From positions 124,001-188,000 of the forward strand of contig NZ_JAJFEQ010000007.1 in assembly GCF_020707265.1 (NCBI RefSeq): DNA of 64,000 bases, read 5' to 3'. Position 1 is the first letter of the stretch. The number at the start of each line of letters is the position of its first letter. The translations under genes and the position numbers were made by a program. Below are positions 27,992 through 37,639 of this stretch, piece after piece. This DNA is from Massilia sp. IC2-477 (GTDB taxonomy: Bacteria; Pseudomonadota; Gammaproteobacteria; Burkholderiales; Burkholderiaceae_D). The notes under the pieces were generated by a model. The model did not search any database. It was not told where the DNA came from and saw only the letters and a program-made list of their open reading frames with translations.

Positions 27992-28924
27992 ATGTTTAAG
28001 AATACCCGTTTGTCCGCTATGCTCGCGGCTGTCCTGTTCTCGGTATCGGCAGCATCGGCCCTGGTCTCCGCACCGGCCTTCGCTGACGCACCTGCCGCAG
28101 GCGCTGCTGCTCCGGCGGCTGACGCGGCTGCAGCACCGGCTGCCGACGCAGCTGCTGCACCGGCTGCCGACGCAGCCGCCGCTCCGGCTGGCGACGCTGC
28201 CGCTCCGGCTGCTGGCGCGACCGAAGAAGTCCACAACCCGTACGGCTTCCAGGCCATGTGGGAAGAAGGCGACTTCGTCAACAAGGGCACCATCATCATC
28301 CTGTCGCTGATGTCGATGGGTTCGTGGTACATCATCATCACCAAGCTGATCGACCAGCAGAAGATCATGCGCCAGTCGAAGGAAGCTTCGGCCAAGTTCT
28401 GGAAAGCTCCGTCGATCGCCGCTGGCTCGGCTCAGCTGAAAGAAGGCTCGCCGTTCCGCTTCATCGCTGAAACCGGCACCAAGGCAACCCAGCACCACGA
28501 CGGCGCCCTGCTCGAGCAGATCGACCTGTCGACCTGGGTGACCATGCAGATCCAGCGCGCCGTGGACCGCGTCCAGTCGCGTCTGCAAGATGGCCTGTCG
28601 TTCCTGGCAACCGTCGGTTCGACCTCGCCGTTCATCGGTCTGTTCGGTACCGTCTGGGGCATCTACAACGCGCTGACCGCCATCGGTATGTCGGGTAACG
28701 CGTCGATCGACAAAGTGGCAGGCCCGGTGGGTGAAGCACTGATCATGACCGCATTCGGTCTGTTCGTTGCAGTCCCGGCGGTTCTGGGTTACAACTGGCT
28801 GGTTCGTCGTAACAAGTCGGTCATGGAAGACATCCGTTCGTTCTCGGCTGACGTTCACTCGGTCCTGATCTCGGGTGCCATGTCGACCTCGAACGCAGCT
28901 GCTGGTGCCAAGAAGGCTGGTTAA
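27992..28924 (+). CDS. exbB: ExbB (MotA/TolQ/ExbB proton channel) with signal peptide and Ala-rich repeat
   Basis: The 310-residue protein is longer than E. coli ExbB (244). Residues 1-31 look like a cleavable signal peptide (MLAAVLFSVSAASALVSAPAFA), then residues ~34-75 repeat PAADAAAA with small changes. After EEVHNPYGF comes the canonical ExbB: a first membrane segment (~GTIIILSLMSMGSWYIIITKL), a cytoplasmic loop, and two C-terminal helices with VGSTSPFIGLFGTVWGIYNAL and GEALIMTAFGLFVAVPAVLGYNWLVRRN (cut by turns). It forms the proton channel with ExbD. The start follows TTTGGAGGAAGC. exbD begins 2 bases after the stop. Confidence 0.95.
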   Translation: MFKNTRLSAMLAAVLFSVSAASALVSAPAFADAPAAGAAAPAADAAAAPAADAAAAPAADAAAAPAGDAAAPAAGATEEVHNPYGFQAMWEEGDFVNKGTIIILSLMSMGSWYIIITKLIDQQKIMRQSKEASAKFWKAPSIAAGSAQLKEGSPFRFIAETGTKATQHHDGALLEQIDLSTWVTMQIQRAVDRVQSRLQDGLSFLATVGSTSPFIGLFGTVWGIYNALTAIGMSGNASIDKVAGPVGEALIMTAFGLFVAVPAVLGYNWLVRRNKSVMEDIRSFSADVHSVLISGAMSTSNAAAGAKKAG

Positions 28925-28926
28925 TC

Positions 28927-29355
28927 ATGTCGATGAGTGTCGGCTCCGATTCCGGAGATGAAGATGCCGTGATGTCAGAGATCAACACGACGCCGCTAGT
29001 CGACATCATGTTGGTTCTTCTGATCATCTTCCTGATCACCAGCCCGGTGGTTCTGAATCTGCAGAAGGTTAACCTGCCTGCGGAAACGAACCAGGTCACC
29101 AAGTCCAAGCCGGAAGACGTCAACATCACCATCAACAAAGATGGCGAGATGTACTACAACCAGACCCGCCTCGCGAACACGGACGAGCTGTTCAAGTTCC
29201 TCGCGGAGCAGTCGGTGAAATTGCCGCAGCCGGCAGTGAAGGTTCGTGGTGACCAAGCGTCGCGTTACGAAGCCGTCGGCCGCGTGATTTACACGGCTCA
29301 GCGTGCTGGGATTCAGAAGGTCGGTTTCATCATCGAACCGCCTGACAAGGGCTAA
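28927..29355 (+). CDS. exbD1: ExbD/TolR family protein 1
   Basis: The 142-residue biopolymer transport protein has a short cytoplasmic N-terminus, one membrane segment carrying the proton-relaying Asp (NTTPLVDIMLVLLIIFLIT) and a periplasmic domain ending in AQRAGIQKVGFIIEPP. It works with ExbB and TonB. The ribosome site AAGAAGG lies at the end of exbB, so translation is coupled. A second ExbD paralog follows 81 bases downstream. Confidence 0.95.
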   Translation: MSMSVGSDSGDEDAVMSEINTTPLVDIMLVLLIIFLITSPVVLNLQKVNLPAETNQVTKSKPEDVNITINKDGEMYYNQTRLANTDELFKFLAEQSVKLPQPAVKVRGDQASRYEAVGRVIYTAQRAGIQKVGFIIEPPDKG

Positions 29356-29436
29356 TGTCCTGTCCGCGATATCGGGGTTTTCTACGGAAGACCTTGATAT
29401 CGCGTCCGTGACCCCAACATTTGAAAAGGAAACACC

Positions 29437-29868
29437 ATGGGCATGAACGTAGGTTCGGGCTCCGCTAAAGGAGCTGATCCGGAACCGATGATGGAAATGA
29501 ACATGACGCCGCTGATCGACGTCCTGCTCGTTCTCATCATCATGATGATTATCACGATTCCTAAACAAGACCACTCGGTCAATCTGAACATGCCGGTCGG
29601 CACTCCGCCGCCGCAGACCCAGGAGCCGGTGGTTGTGACGATTGACGTGGACTTCGACGGCACCATCCTCTGGGATGGCCAGGTTGTCCCGGATCGTGCG
29701 ACTCTGGAAGCCAAGATGAACAGCGTCGCTGCGATGCCGAACCAGCCGGAAGTGCACCTGCGTCCGAACAAGCTGGTCGAGTACAAGGTGGTCGCCGGTG
29801 TCATGGCAACCGCCCAGCGTCTCGGCGTCACCAAGATCGGCATGGTCGGTAACGAGCAGTTCCAGTAA
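29437..29868 (+). CDS. exbD2: ExbD/TolR family protein 2
   Basis: The 143-residue paralog has the membrane segment MTPLIDVLLVLIIMMIITIP with the key Asp, and a periplasmic domain with the distinctive VNLNMPVGTPPPQTQEP. It is clearly diverged from exbD1. In Xanthomonas, tonB-exbB-exbD1-exbD2 has the same order, and exbD2 is dispensable for iron uptake but needed for other traits; a similar specialisation is possible here. AAAGGAAACACC precedes the ATG. A perfect hairpin follows the stop. Confidence 0.94.
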   Translation: MGMNVGSGSAKGADPEPMMEMNMTPLIDVLLVLIIMMIITIPKQDHSVNLNMPVGTPPPQTQEPVVVTIDVDFDGTILWDGQVVPDRATLEAKMNSVAAMPNQPEVHLRPNKLVEYKVVAGVMATAQRLGVTKIGMVGNEQFQ

Positions 29869-29886
29869 TCGATCCATGTATGACCA

Positions 29887-29911
29887 ACACGGCAGGGTTT
29901 CCCTGCCGTGT
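29887..29911 (+). terminator. Hairpin after exbD2
   Basis: ACACGGCAGGG (29887-29897) and CCCTGCCGTGT (29901-29911) are perfect complements around TTT. The following T run is short (CCATTTTG), so termination may be partial. Confidence 0.65.
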
Positions 29912-29936
29912 CCATTTTGAAGAAGGATGTTTTCAG

Positions 29937-31166
29937 ATGATTAAATTCCGTCTCGCACACCTTGGCCTCGCACTGGCCGCCCTCGGCTTCACTGCCGCCC
30001 TGCCGGTCGTCGGCCTGGCACCTGTGCACGCCGCGGTCTCCCTGCGTCCGGAAGTCGGCAAGCCACTGCAGCAAGCGCAGTCGCTGATGAAATCCGGCAA
30101 TGCCAAAGGTGCCCTGGCCGCCCTGCGCGACGCGGACAAGGCAGCCAAAACCGATGACGAACGCTTCCTGATCGAGCGCGTGCGCGCCTCGGCGGCCTCG
30201 TCGGCCGGTGACTGGGGTACCGCCGCCAAATCCTTCGAAGCCCTGCTCGATTCGGGCAAGCTGAGCGCAGGCGAGCGTTCGCAGTTCTCGGAAGGCCTGG
30301 TCGGCATCTACATGCGCGCCGGCGACCTGAACAAGGCAAATGAGACCATCAAGAGGCTGCTGCAAAAGGGTAACGATCCGAAGCTGCGCGCCTACCTGCT
30401 GCAGAACTACTACAAGCAGGGCAACGTTGCCGCGCTCGAGCAGGAACTGCGCGTCGCCGAAAAGAGCGGCCGCCTGACCGAAGACGAACTCGGCATGCTG
30501 GCGAACATCCAGCTCAAGAAGAATGACAAAGCAGGCTATGTCGATACCATCGAGAAGCTGGCCTCCAGCTATCCGAAGGCCCAGTACTGGAACGACCTGC
30601 TGAACCGCGTGCAGGGCAAGCCGGGCTTCTCGGGTCGCCTGATGGTGGACGTGTACCGCCTCAAGCTGGCCAACAACCTGATGAAGAAGCCGAGCGAGTT
30701 CATGGAAATGGCCCAGCTGGTGCTGCAGGCGAAAGCCCCGGCCGAAGCGCTGAAGGTCATCGACAAGGGCTACAAGGCCGGCGCCCTGGGTACCGGTGCG
30801 GACGCCGAACGTCACAAGCGCCTGAAGGATCTGGCCGACAAGAACATGGCCGACCAGAACAAGGGCATCGCCGCCCTCGAAGCCGAATACACCGCCGCCA
30901 AGGACAACGACGCGCTGGTGGGCCTCGGCTACGCGCTGGTGCAGGCAGGCCAGGCCGACAAGGGCCTGAAGATGATGGAAAGCGCCATCAAGGCCGGCGG
31001 CCTGAAGTACGGCGAAGAAGCCAAGCTGCGCCTGGGCGAAGCCTATGCCGCGGCCGGCAAGAAGTCGCAGGCGATCAGCACGCTCAAGACCGTTTCGGGC
31101 AAGGACGGCAGCGCTGACCTGGCCCGCTACTGGATCATGGCGATCAATCGCCCGATCTCGGGCTAA
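29937..31166 (+). CDS. Exported tetratricopeptide-repeat protein
   Basis: The 409-residue protein has a signal peptide (FRLAHLGLALAALGFTAALPVVG, cleavage near VHA). The mature part is helical TPR-like repeats, e.g. LMKSGNAKGALAALRDADKA, AGDLNKANETIKRLLQKG, AKAPAEALKVIDKGYKAGAL and LVQAGQADKGLKMMESAI. No catalytic motif is seen. The ATG at 29937 follows AGAAGGATGTTTTCAG. It lies just behind the tonB operon and has its own strong terminator. It may serve as a periplasmic scaffold for envelope transport, but this is inference only. Confidence 0.85.
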   Translation: MIKFRLAHLGLALAALGFTAALPVVGLAPVHAAVSLRPEVGKPLQQAQSLMKSGNAKGALAALRDADKAAKTDDERFLIERVRASAASSAGDWGTAAKSFEALLDSGKLSAGERSQFSEGLVGIYMRAGDLNKANETIKRLLQKGNDPKLRAYLLQNYYKQGNVAALEQELRVAEKSGRLTEDELGMLANIQLKKNDKAGYVDTIEKLASSYPKAQYWNDLLNRVQGKPGFSGRLMVDVYRLKLANNLMKKPSEFMEMAQLVLQAKAPAEALKVIDKGYKAGALGTGADAERHKRLKDLADKNMADQNKGIAALEAEYTAAKDNDALVGLGYALVQAGQADKGLKMMESAIKAGGLKYGEEAKLRLGEAYAAAGKKSQAISTLKTVSGKDGSADLARYWIMAINRPISG

Positions 31167-31190
31167 GACGCTTCGATTCAATCGACGCAG

Positions 31191-31221
31191 AACGCCGCCT
31201 GTTCGCAGGCGGCGTTTTTTT
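31191..31221 (+). terminator. Rho-independent terminator after the TPR gene
   Basis: AACGCCGCCTG (31191-31201) pairs with CAGGCGGCGTT (31206-31216) around a TTCG tetraloop and is followed by a T run. It ends the tonB/TPR region. Confidence 0.95.
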
Positions 31222-31280
31222 ATTGCGCCACCGCATCCCACCCTGCCACTCAGACCATTCCTCGTCCTCCCCGGGGATCG

Positions 31281-31311
31281 TTGCTGTGCAACATGCGAGT
31301 TACCGTATAAT
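31281..31311 (+). promoter_or_regulatory. Candidate ribF promoter
   Basis: A consensus -10 TATAAT (31306-31311) has a TTGCTG (31281-31286) 19 bases upstream, a longer spacer than ideal. It lies 47 bases before the ribF ATG and directly after a terminator. Confidence 0.55.
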
Positions 31312-31357
31312 CAGGTATTTCGCAGGGCAGCAGCCCGCTGCGCAACTGGAACCATTG

Positions 31358-32329
31358 ATGAAGGTATTTCGCGGACTTCCCAACGACAGGGCGCGCGCAC
31401 CCTGCGCCCTCACGATCGGCAACTTTGACGGTGTCCACCGCGGGCACCAGGCATTGTTGGCGCACGTGCGTGGCGCCGCCGCCAGGCTCGGGATCGAAGC
31501 AGCCGTGATGACCTTCGAGCCGCACCCGCGCGAATATTTCGCCAGCCGGGCAAACGACCTGTCCAAGGCCCCGGCCCGCATCGCCAACCTGCGCGACAAG
31601 CTCGGCGACCTGTCCAACGCCGGCATCGACCGCGTCATCGTCGAACACTTCAACGAACACTTCGCCGCCCAGTCGCCGCAGGATTTCATCGAACGCGTAC
31701 TGGTCGAGGGCCTGCACGTCAAGTGGCTGATGGTGGGCGACGACTTCCGCTTCGGCGCCCGCCGCGCGGGAGACATCGCCATGCTGCAGGAAGCCGGCCG
31801 CAAGCATGGTTTCGAAGTCCACACCCTACCCGCCGTGATGCTGGGCGAACGCCGCATCTCGTCCTCGGCCGTGCGCGAAGCGCTGGCGGGCGGCGATTTC
31901 GGCGCCACCCAGCAGCTGCTCGGCCATCCGTACGCAATGTCCGGCCATGTGATCCACGGCCAGAAGCTCGGCCGCACGCTGGGCTTCCCGACCCTGAACC
32001 TGCGCGTGGCGCACCGCCCTGCCCTGGCCGGCATTTTCGTGGTCCAGGTGCATGGCCTGGCGGAGCATCCGCTGCCCGCGGTGGCCAGCCTGGGCGTGCG
32101 CCCGACCGTCGAAGACCTAGGGCGCATGCTGCTGGAAGTGCACGTGTTCGACTACGAGCAGCCGAGCTACGGCAAGCTGGTGCGGGTCGAATTCCTCGCC
32201 AAGCTGCGCGACGAGGAAAAATACGTCGACCTGCCCACCCTCACCGCCGCGATCGAGCGCGACGCCCTGCAGGCGCGGGCGTTCTTCGCGCACCGCGCCG
32301 GCGCCCTGACGGCGACCGACCGAATTTGA
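31358..32329 (+). CDS. ribF: Bifunctional riboflavin kinase/FAD synthetase
   Basis: The 323-residue enzyme makes FMN and FAD from riboflavin. The N-terminal adenylyltransferase domain has ALTIGNFDGVHRGHQALL and the ISSSAVREAL motif. The C-terminal kinase domain has GRTLGFPTLNL (the PTxN flavin/ATP-binding motif), GVRPTV and LLEVHVFDYE. I start at MKVFRGLPND after the promoter at 31281-31311. Position just ahead of ileS and lspA is the usual proteobacterial order. Confidence 0.95.
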   Translation: MKVFRGLPNDRARAPCALTIGNFDGVHRGHQALLAHVRGAAARLGIEAAVMTFEPHPREYFASRANDLSKAPARIANLRDKLGDLSNAGIDRVIVEHFNEHFAAQSPQDFIERVLVEGLHVKWLMVGDDFRFGARRAGDIAMLQEAGRKHGFEVHTLPAVMLGERRISSSAVREALAGGDFGATQQLLGHPYAMSGHVIHGQKLGRTLGFPTLNLRVAHRPALAGIFVVQVHGLAEHPLPAVASLGVRPTVEDLGRMLLEVHVFDYEQPSYGKLVRVEFLAKLRDEEKYVDLPTLTAAIERDALQARAFFAHRAGALTATDRI

Positions 32330-32428
32330 CATGCGTCCGCCGTGCCGCAAGGCGCGGCCGGCGCATGCAGCCACCGAATACGGCCGACAATCCACGCGGC
32401 CACACAGAATCCCCTAGAGAAGAAGCTT

Positions 32429-35323
32429 ATGTCCGATACCAAACCAGTCCAGAACAACGCCGGCCAGAAGGCCGCGAAGAAGCCAGAGAGCAAATACCCG
32501 GTCAATATGACCGACACCCCCTTCCCGATGCGTGGCGACCTCGCCAAGCGCGAGCCGGGCTGGGTCAAACAATGGCAGGACAAGAAGATCTACCAGCGCA
32601 TCCGCAAGGCGGCCGCGGGACGTCCGAAGTTCATCCTGCACGACGGTCCGCCATATGCGAACGGCGACATCCACCTTGGCCACGCCGTCAACAAGATCCT
32701 GAAAGACATGGTCGTCAAATCGCGCACCATGGCCGGCTTCGACGCACCCTATGTGCCGGGCTGGGACTGCCACGGCATGCCGATCGAGATCCAGATCGAA
32801 AAACTGTACGGCAAGAACCTGCCGACCGCCGAGGTGCTGCAGAAAGCACGCGCCTATGCGCTCGAGCAGATCGACCGCCAGCGCACCGGCTTCATCCGCC
32901 TGGGCGTGCTGGGCGAATGGGAAAACCCCTACATGACCATGGCCTACGGTAACGAGGCCGACGAGCTGCGCGCCCTCGGCAAACTGCTCGACAAGGGCTA
33001 CGTCTACCGTGGCCTGAAGCCCGTCAACTGGTGCTTCGACTGCGGCTCGGCCCTGGCCGAAGCGGAAGTCGAATACCAGGACAAGCGCGACCCGGCGATC
33101 GACGTCGGCTTCCCGTTTGCGGAACCGGAAAAAGTCGCAGCCGCCTTCGGCCTGGACTCGCTCCCGACCAACAACGGCTTCATCGTGATCTGGACCACCA
33201 CCCCGTGGACCATCCCGTCGAACCAGGCACTGAACGCCAATCCGGAAGTGACCTACGCGCTGGTCCAGGCGGAACGCGACGGCGCCCCTCTGCTGCTGAT
33301 CCTGGCGCAGGACCTGGTCGAAGCCACCCTGCAGCGCTACAAGCTCGAGGGCAGCGTCATCGCCACCACCCTGGGCGCGAAACTGGACGGCATCCGCTTC
33401 AAGCACCCGCTGCACGCCCAGGATCCGTTCTACGACCGCACGTCGCCCGTGTACCTGGCCGACTACGTCACCACCGACAGCGGCACCGGCGTGGTCCACT
33501 CGGCCCCGGCTTATGGCCTGGAAGACTTCCAGTCCTGCAAGGCGCACGGCATGAAGGACGACGAGATCCTGAAACCCGTGATGGGCGACGGCCGTTTCGC
33601 CTCGACCCTGCCGCTGTTCGGCGGCCTGACCATCTGGGAAGCCAGCAAGCCGATCTGCGAAGCCCTCCGTGCTGCGTCCGCCCTGTTCGAACTGAAGATG
33701 TTCGACCACAGCTACATGCACTGCTGGCGCCACAAGACCCCGATCGTCTACCGCGCCACCAGCCAGTGGTTCGCCGGCATGGACCTGACGCCGAAAGACG
33801 GCGGCCCGACCTTGCGCGAAACCGCCCTGGCCGGCATCGCCGAAACGCAGTTCTTCCCGGACTGGGGCCAGGCGCGCCTGCAGGGCATGATCGCCAACCG
33901 TCCCGACTGGACCCTGTCGCGCCAGCGCCAGTGGGGTGTGCCGATGGCCTTCTTCATCCACAAGGAGACCGGCGAGCTGCACCCGCGCACCCCCGAACTG
34001 CTGGAGCAGGTTGCCAAGCTGATCGAACAGAAAGGCATCGAGGCCTGGCAGCAGCTCGATCCAAGCGAACTGCTCGGCCCTGACGCGGCGCATTACGAGA
34101 AGAACAAGGATACCCTGGACGTGTGGTTCGACTCCGGCTCGACCCACCAGACCGTGCTGCGCGGCTCGCACCAGGAACAGTCCGCCTTCCCGGCCGACCT
34201 CTACCTGGAAGGCTCGGACCAGCACCGCGGCTGGTTCCACTCCTCGCTGCTGACTTCCTCGATGCTCAACGGCCGTCCGCCCTACAAGGCGCTGCTGACC
34301 CACGGCTTCACCGTCGACGAGAACGGCAAGAAGATGTCCAAGTCGCTCGGCAACACGCTGGCGCCGCAAAAGATCTCCGACACGCTCGGCGCCGACATCC
34401 TGCGCCTGTGGGTGGCCTCGACCGACTACACCGGCGAGCTGTCGATCGGCGAAGAGATCCTCAAGCGCGTCACCGAGTCGTATCGCCGCATCCGCAACAC
34501 CCTGCGCTTCCTGCTGGCGAACACCTCGGACTTCGACCCGACCCAACACGCCGTCCCGGTGGCGGAGCTGTTCGAGATCGACCGTTACGCGCTGGCCGAG
34601 ACCGCGAAGCTGCAACGGGATATCGCGGCGCACTTCGAGCGCTACGAATTCCACCCGGTGGTGGCGCGCCTGCAGAACTTCTGCTCCGAAGACCTGGGCG
34701 GCTTCTACCTCGACATCCTGAAGGACCGTCTGTACACCACCGGCGTCGATTCGCAAGCCCGCCGCTCGGCCCAGACCGCGCTGTGGCACATCGCGCACAG
34801 CCTGCTGCGCGTGATGGCGCCGATCCTGTCCTTCACCGCCGAGGAAGCCTGGGCCGTGTTCGCGGGCCAGCAAGCGTTTGCCGAGAGCGACGAGACCATC
34901 TTCACCCAGACCCTGTGGGCCTTCCCGGAGATCGCGGATGGCGACGCGCTGCTGGCCAAGTACGCCGCGCTGCGTGAGGTGCGCGCCGAGGTGACCAAGC
35001 AGCTGGAAGAAGTGCGCGCCTCGGGCGCCATCGGCTCCTCGCTGCAGGCGGAGCTGGCGATCAAGGCCGCGGGCGACAAGTACGCGCTGCTCTCGAGCCT
35101 GGACGACGACCTGAAGTTCGTGTTCATCACCTCGCAGGCCGGCGTCGAGCAGGTCCAGGATGCCGCCAACGAGGCGGTGAGCGTGACCCCGTCGGAAGCG
35201 GACAAGTGCGAGCGCTGCTGGCACTACCGCCGCGACGTCGGCCACGATCCGGCGCACCCCGGCCTGTGCGGCCGCTGCACCAGCAACCTGTTCGGCCGCG
35301 GCGAAGCCCGCCGCTACGCTTAA
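32429..35323 (+). CDS. ileS: Isoleucyl-tRNA synthetase
   Basis: The 964-residue class I synthetase has [17 protein letters not shown] with HLGH (82-85), the editing domain with [15 protein letters not shown], the KMSKS loop (635-639), and a C-terminal zinc finger [10 protein letters not shown]...CGRC. Length and motifs agree with bacterial type 1 IleS. The start at [10 protein letters not shown] follows AGAGAAGAAG. Unusually, its N-terminus is a Lys-rich tail (~22 residues) before the conserved [16 protein letters not shown]. It lies between ribF and lspA. Confidence 0.97.
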   Translation: MSDTKPVQNNAGQKAAKKPESKYPVNMTDTPFPMRGDLAKREPGWVKQWQDKKIYQRIRKAAAGRPKFILHDGPPYANGDIHLGHAVNKILKDMVVKSRTMAGFDAPYVPGWDCHGMPIEIQIEKLYGKNLPTAEVLQKARAYALEQIDRQRTGFIRLGVLGEWENPYMTMAYGNEADELRALGKLLDKGYVYRGLKPVNWCFDCGSALAEAEVEYQDKRDPAIDVGFPFAEPEKVAAAFGLDSLPTNNGFIVIWTTTPWTIPSNQALNANPEVTYALVQAERDGAPLLLILAQDLVEATLQRYKLEGSVIATTLGAKLDGIRFKHPLHAQDPFYDRTSPVYLADYVTTDSGTGVVHSAPAYGLEDFQSCKAHGMKDDEILKPVMGDGRFASTLPLFGGLTIWEASKPICEALRAASALFELKMFDHSYMHCWRHKTPIVYRATSQWFAGMDLTPKDGGPTLRETALAGIAETQFFPDWGQARLQGMIANRPDWTLSRQRQWGVPMAFFIHKETGELHPRTPELLEQVAKLIEQKGIEAWQQLDPSELLGPDAAHYEKNKDTLDVWFDSGSTHQTVLRGSHQEQSAFPADLYLEGSDQHRGWFHSSLLTSSMLNGRPPYKALLTHGFTVDENGKKMSKSLGNTLAPQKISDTLGADILRLWVASTDYTGELSIGEEILKRVTESYRRIRNTLRFLLANTSDFDPTQHAVPVAELFEIDRYALAETAKLQRDIAAHFERYEFHPVVARLQNFCSEDLGGFYLDILKDRLYTTGVDSQARRSAQTALWHIAHSLLRVMAPILSFTAEEAWAVFAGQQAFAESDETIFTQTLWAFPEIADGDALLAKYAALREVRAEVTKQLEEVRASGAIGSSLQAELAIKAAGDKYALLSSLDDDLKFVFITSQAGVEQVQDAANEAVSVTPSEADKCERCWHYRRDVGHDPAHPGLCGRCTSNLFGRGEARRYA

Positions 35324-35340
35324 CCCCTGACGGGGCTCCA

Positions 35341-35372
35341 CCGCCATGCCGGCCCCAGAACCGGCATGGCGG
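35341..35372 (+). promoter_or_regulatory. Perfect 12-bp hairpin between ileS and lspA
   Basis: CCGCCATGCCGG (35341-35352) and CCGGCATGGCGG (35361-35372) pair perfectly around an 8-base loop. The stem ends 17 bases before the lspA ATG. There is no T run, so it more likely affects mRNA stability or lspA translation than transcription. Confidence 0.5.
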
Positions 35373-35389
35373 GCACCGACCTACACACC

Positions 35390-35905
35390 ATGGCCACCAA
35401 AATCAAAAAAGCCTCACCCGTCTACAAGTCTTCCGCCAGCCTGTTCCCATGGCTCGGCCTGGCCTTGATCGTCGTCCTGCTCGACCAGGTCACCAAGCTC
35501 ACCGTCGAGCGGACCTTTGCCTATGCCGAGACCCTGCCGATCACCAGCTTCTTCAACCTGATTAAGGTCTACAACCCGGGCGCGGCCTTCAGCTTCCTGG
35601 GCGACGCCAGCGGATGGCAGCGCTGGTTCTTCCTCGCGATCGCGATCGGCGCGGTGGGCTTCTGCCTGTACATGATGAAGAAAAACGCCAGCCAGCGCCT
35701 GTTCTGCTTCGCGCTGGCCCTGATCATGGCGGGGGCTGTCGGCAATGGCATCGACCGCGTCGTCCATGGCCACGTGATCGACTTCCTCGACTTCTACTGG
35801 AAGGGCGTCGGCCACTTCCCGGCCTTTAACATCGCCGACATCGGCATCTCGCTGGGCGCCTTCCTGTTCGTCGTCGACGAACTGCGGCGCGTGAACAAAT
35901 CCTAA
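35390..35905 (+). CDS. lspA: Lipoprotein signal peptidase II
   Basis: The 171-residue inner-membrane aspartyl protease cleaves prolipoprotein signal peptides. Four hydrophobic segments are visible. The five conserved boxes appear, with catalytic Asp residues in NGIDRVVHGHVIDFLDFY and FNIADIGISLGAFLF, and the YNPGAAFSFL loop. I prefer the ATG at 35390 (MATKIKKASP); an in-frame GTG/ATG at 35366 would lie inside the hairpin. Neither has a strong ribosome site. Confidence 0.95.
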   Translation: MATKIKKASPVYKSSASLFPWLGLALIVVLLDQVTKLTVERTFAYAETLPITSFFNLIKVYNPGAAFSFLGDASGWQRWFFLAIAIGAVGFCLYMMKKNASQRLFCFALALIMAGAVGNGIDRVVHGHVIDFLDFYWKGVGHFPAFNIADIGISLGAFLFVVDELRRVNKS

Positions 35906-35930
35906 GAAGCAGTCCACAGCAGGAGGCAGC

Positions 35931-37157
35931 ATGAGCATGGAGCTCAAGGACAAGAAAATCGTCCTCGGCCTGACCGGGGGCGTAGCCTGCTACAAGGCGG
36001 CCGAACTGTGCCGCGCCCTGGTCAAGGGAGGCGCCAGCGTGCAGGTGGTGATGAGCGAAGCGGCCACCCACTTCATCGGCACGGTCACCATGCAGGCCCT
36101 GTCCGGCCGGCCGGTCTACACTGACCAGTGGGATCCGCGCATGCCGAACAACATGGCGCACATCGACCTCACCCGCGACGCCGACGCGATCCTGATCGCG
36201 CCCTGCTCGGCCGACTTCATGCGCAAACTCGCGCACGGCGCGGCCGACGACCTGCTGTCGACCCTGTGCGTGGCCCGCCCGCGCCGCGTGCCGCTGCTGG
36301 TGGCGCCGGCGATGAACGTCGAGATGTGGGAAAACCCGGCTACCCAGCGCAACGTCAGGCAGCTACAGGAAGACGGTGTGTGCCTGTTCGGCCCCGCATC
36401 CGGCTCGCAGGCCTGCGGCGAGACCGGCCAGGGCCGCATGCTGGAAGCCGACGAGCTGGTCGAGGAACTGGTGGCCTCCTTCCAGCAGAAGGTGCTGGCA
36501 GGCCGGCGCGTCCTGATCACGGCCGGGCCGACCTTCGAGCCGATCGATCCGGTGCGCGGCATCACCAACCTCTCCTCGGGCAAGATGGGCTATGCGGTGG
36601 CGCGCGCCGCGCGCGAAGCCGGCGCCGAAGTCACCCTGGTATCCGGCCCGACCGCCCTGCCCACTCCGCACGGCGTGCGCCGCATCGACGTGCTCACCGC
36701 CCAGCAGATGCACGACGTGGTCATGGCCGGCATCGAGGGCCAGCACGTCTTCATCGGCGTGGCGGCGGTCGCCGACTGGCGCGTGGCGAATGCCAGCGAC
36801 CAGAAGATCAAGAAAGTCGACGGCGGCGGCGCGCCGCAGCTGCAGTTCGTGCAGAACGCGGACATCCTGGCCACGGTCGCCGCCACCACCACCCTGTCCG
36901 GCTGGCCCTATTGCGTGGGCTTTGCCGCCGAAACCGGCAACCTGATGGAATTCGGCGCGGCCAAGCGCGAGAAGAAAGGCATTCCCCTGTTGGTAGGCAA
37001 CATCGGGCCGCAGACCTTCGGGCAGGATGAGAACACCATCATCCTGTTCGACGAAAGCGGCCATACCGTATTGCCGCGCGCCGACAAGCTGACGCTGGCG
37101 CGCCAGCTGGTTTCCGAAATCGCGAAGCGCCTGGAACGGCGCTCGCTCCTGACCTAA
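35931..37157 (+). CDS. coaBC: Bifunctional phosphopantothenoylcysteine decarboxylase/synthetase
   Basis: The 408-residue enzyme carries two steps of coenzyme A synthesis. The N-terminal CoaC flavoprotein domain has LGLTGGVACYKAAEL, the catalytic His region MAHIDLTRDAD, and the PAMNVEMW motif. The C-terminal CoaB domain has LITAGPTFEPIDPVRGITNLSSGKMG (cut by turns) and VAAVADWRV. AGCAGGAGGCAGC gives a strong ribosome site. It follows lspA by 25 bases and precedes dut by 9. Confidence 0.96.
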   Translation: MSMELKDKKIVLGLTGGVACYKAAELCRALVKGGASVQVVMSEAATHFIGTVTMQALSGRPVYTDQWDPRMPNNMAHIDLTRDADAILIAPCSADFMRKLAHGAADDLLSTLCVARPRRVPLLVAPAMNVEMWENPATQRNVRQLQEDGVCLFGPASGSQACGETGQGRMLEADELVEELVASFQQKVLAGRRVLITAGPTFEPIDPVRGITNLSSGKMGYAVARAAREAGAEVTLVSGPTALPTPHGVRRIDVLTAQQMHDVVMAGIEGQHVFIGVAAVADWRVANASDQKIKKVDGGGAPQLQFVQNADILATVAATTTLSGWPYCVGFAAETGNLMEFGAAKREKKGIPLLVGNIGPQTFGQDENTIILFDESGHTVLPRADKLTLARQLVSEIAKRLERRSLLT

Positions 37158-37166
37158 AAGAAGCAC

Positions 37167-37616
37167 ATGAAAAGCATCGACCTCAAGATCCTCGACCCGC
37201 GCATGCAGGAGCTGCTGCCGAGCTACGGCACGCCCGGCAGCGCGGGCCTGGACCTGCGCGCCTGCATCGACGCACCCCTCGTCATCGAGCCGGGCCAGAC
37301 CGTGCTGGTGCCGACCGGCCTGGCCATCCACATCGGCGATCCGGGCTATGCGGCCATGATCCTGCCGCGCAGTGGACTCGGCCATAAGAACGGCATCGTT
37401 CTCGGCAATCTGGTAGGCTTGATCGACTCCGACTACCAGGGACAGCTCATGGTCTCGACCTGGAACCGCGGCCATGCCAGCTTTACGCTGCAGCCGCTGG
37501 ACCGCCTCGCCCAGCTCGTGATCGTGCCGGTGCTGCAGGTGGGTTTCAACGTGGTGGAGGAGTTCGCATCGAGCGAACGGGGCGCCGGAGGATTCGGCAG
37601 CACCGGCAAACAATAA
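37167..37616 (+). CDS. dut: dUTP diphosphatase
   Basis: The 149-residue trimeric dUTPase hydrolyses dUTP to dUMP. The five motifs are in order: [47 protein letters not shown] and the C-terminal [11 protein letters not shown]. coaBC-dut adjacency is classic in proteobacteria. It lies 9 bases after coaBC. Confidence 0.97.
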   Translation: MKSIDLKILDPRMQELLPSYGTPGSAGLDLRACIDAPLVIEPGQTVLVPTGLAIHIGDPGYAAMILPRSGLGHKNGIVLGNLVGLIDSDYQGQLMVSTWNRGHASFTLQPLDRLAQLVIVPVLQVGFNVVEEFASSERGAGGFGSTGKQ

Positions 37617-37639
37617 CAACAGAGCACTCTAGGAGGAAC

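Noticed and set aside
29880..29936. N-terminal extension of the TPR protein
   Set aside because: The extension would be translated from within the hairpin after exbD2; the ATG at 29937 has an AGAAGGA site and a signal peptide begins there.
32414..35347. A 977-codon open frame antisense to ileS
   Set aside because: The translation has no recognisable domain and is the mirror of a highly conserved synthetase.
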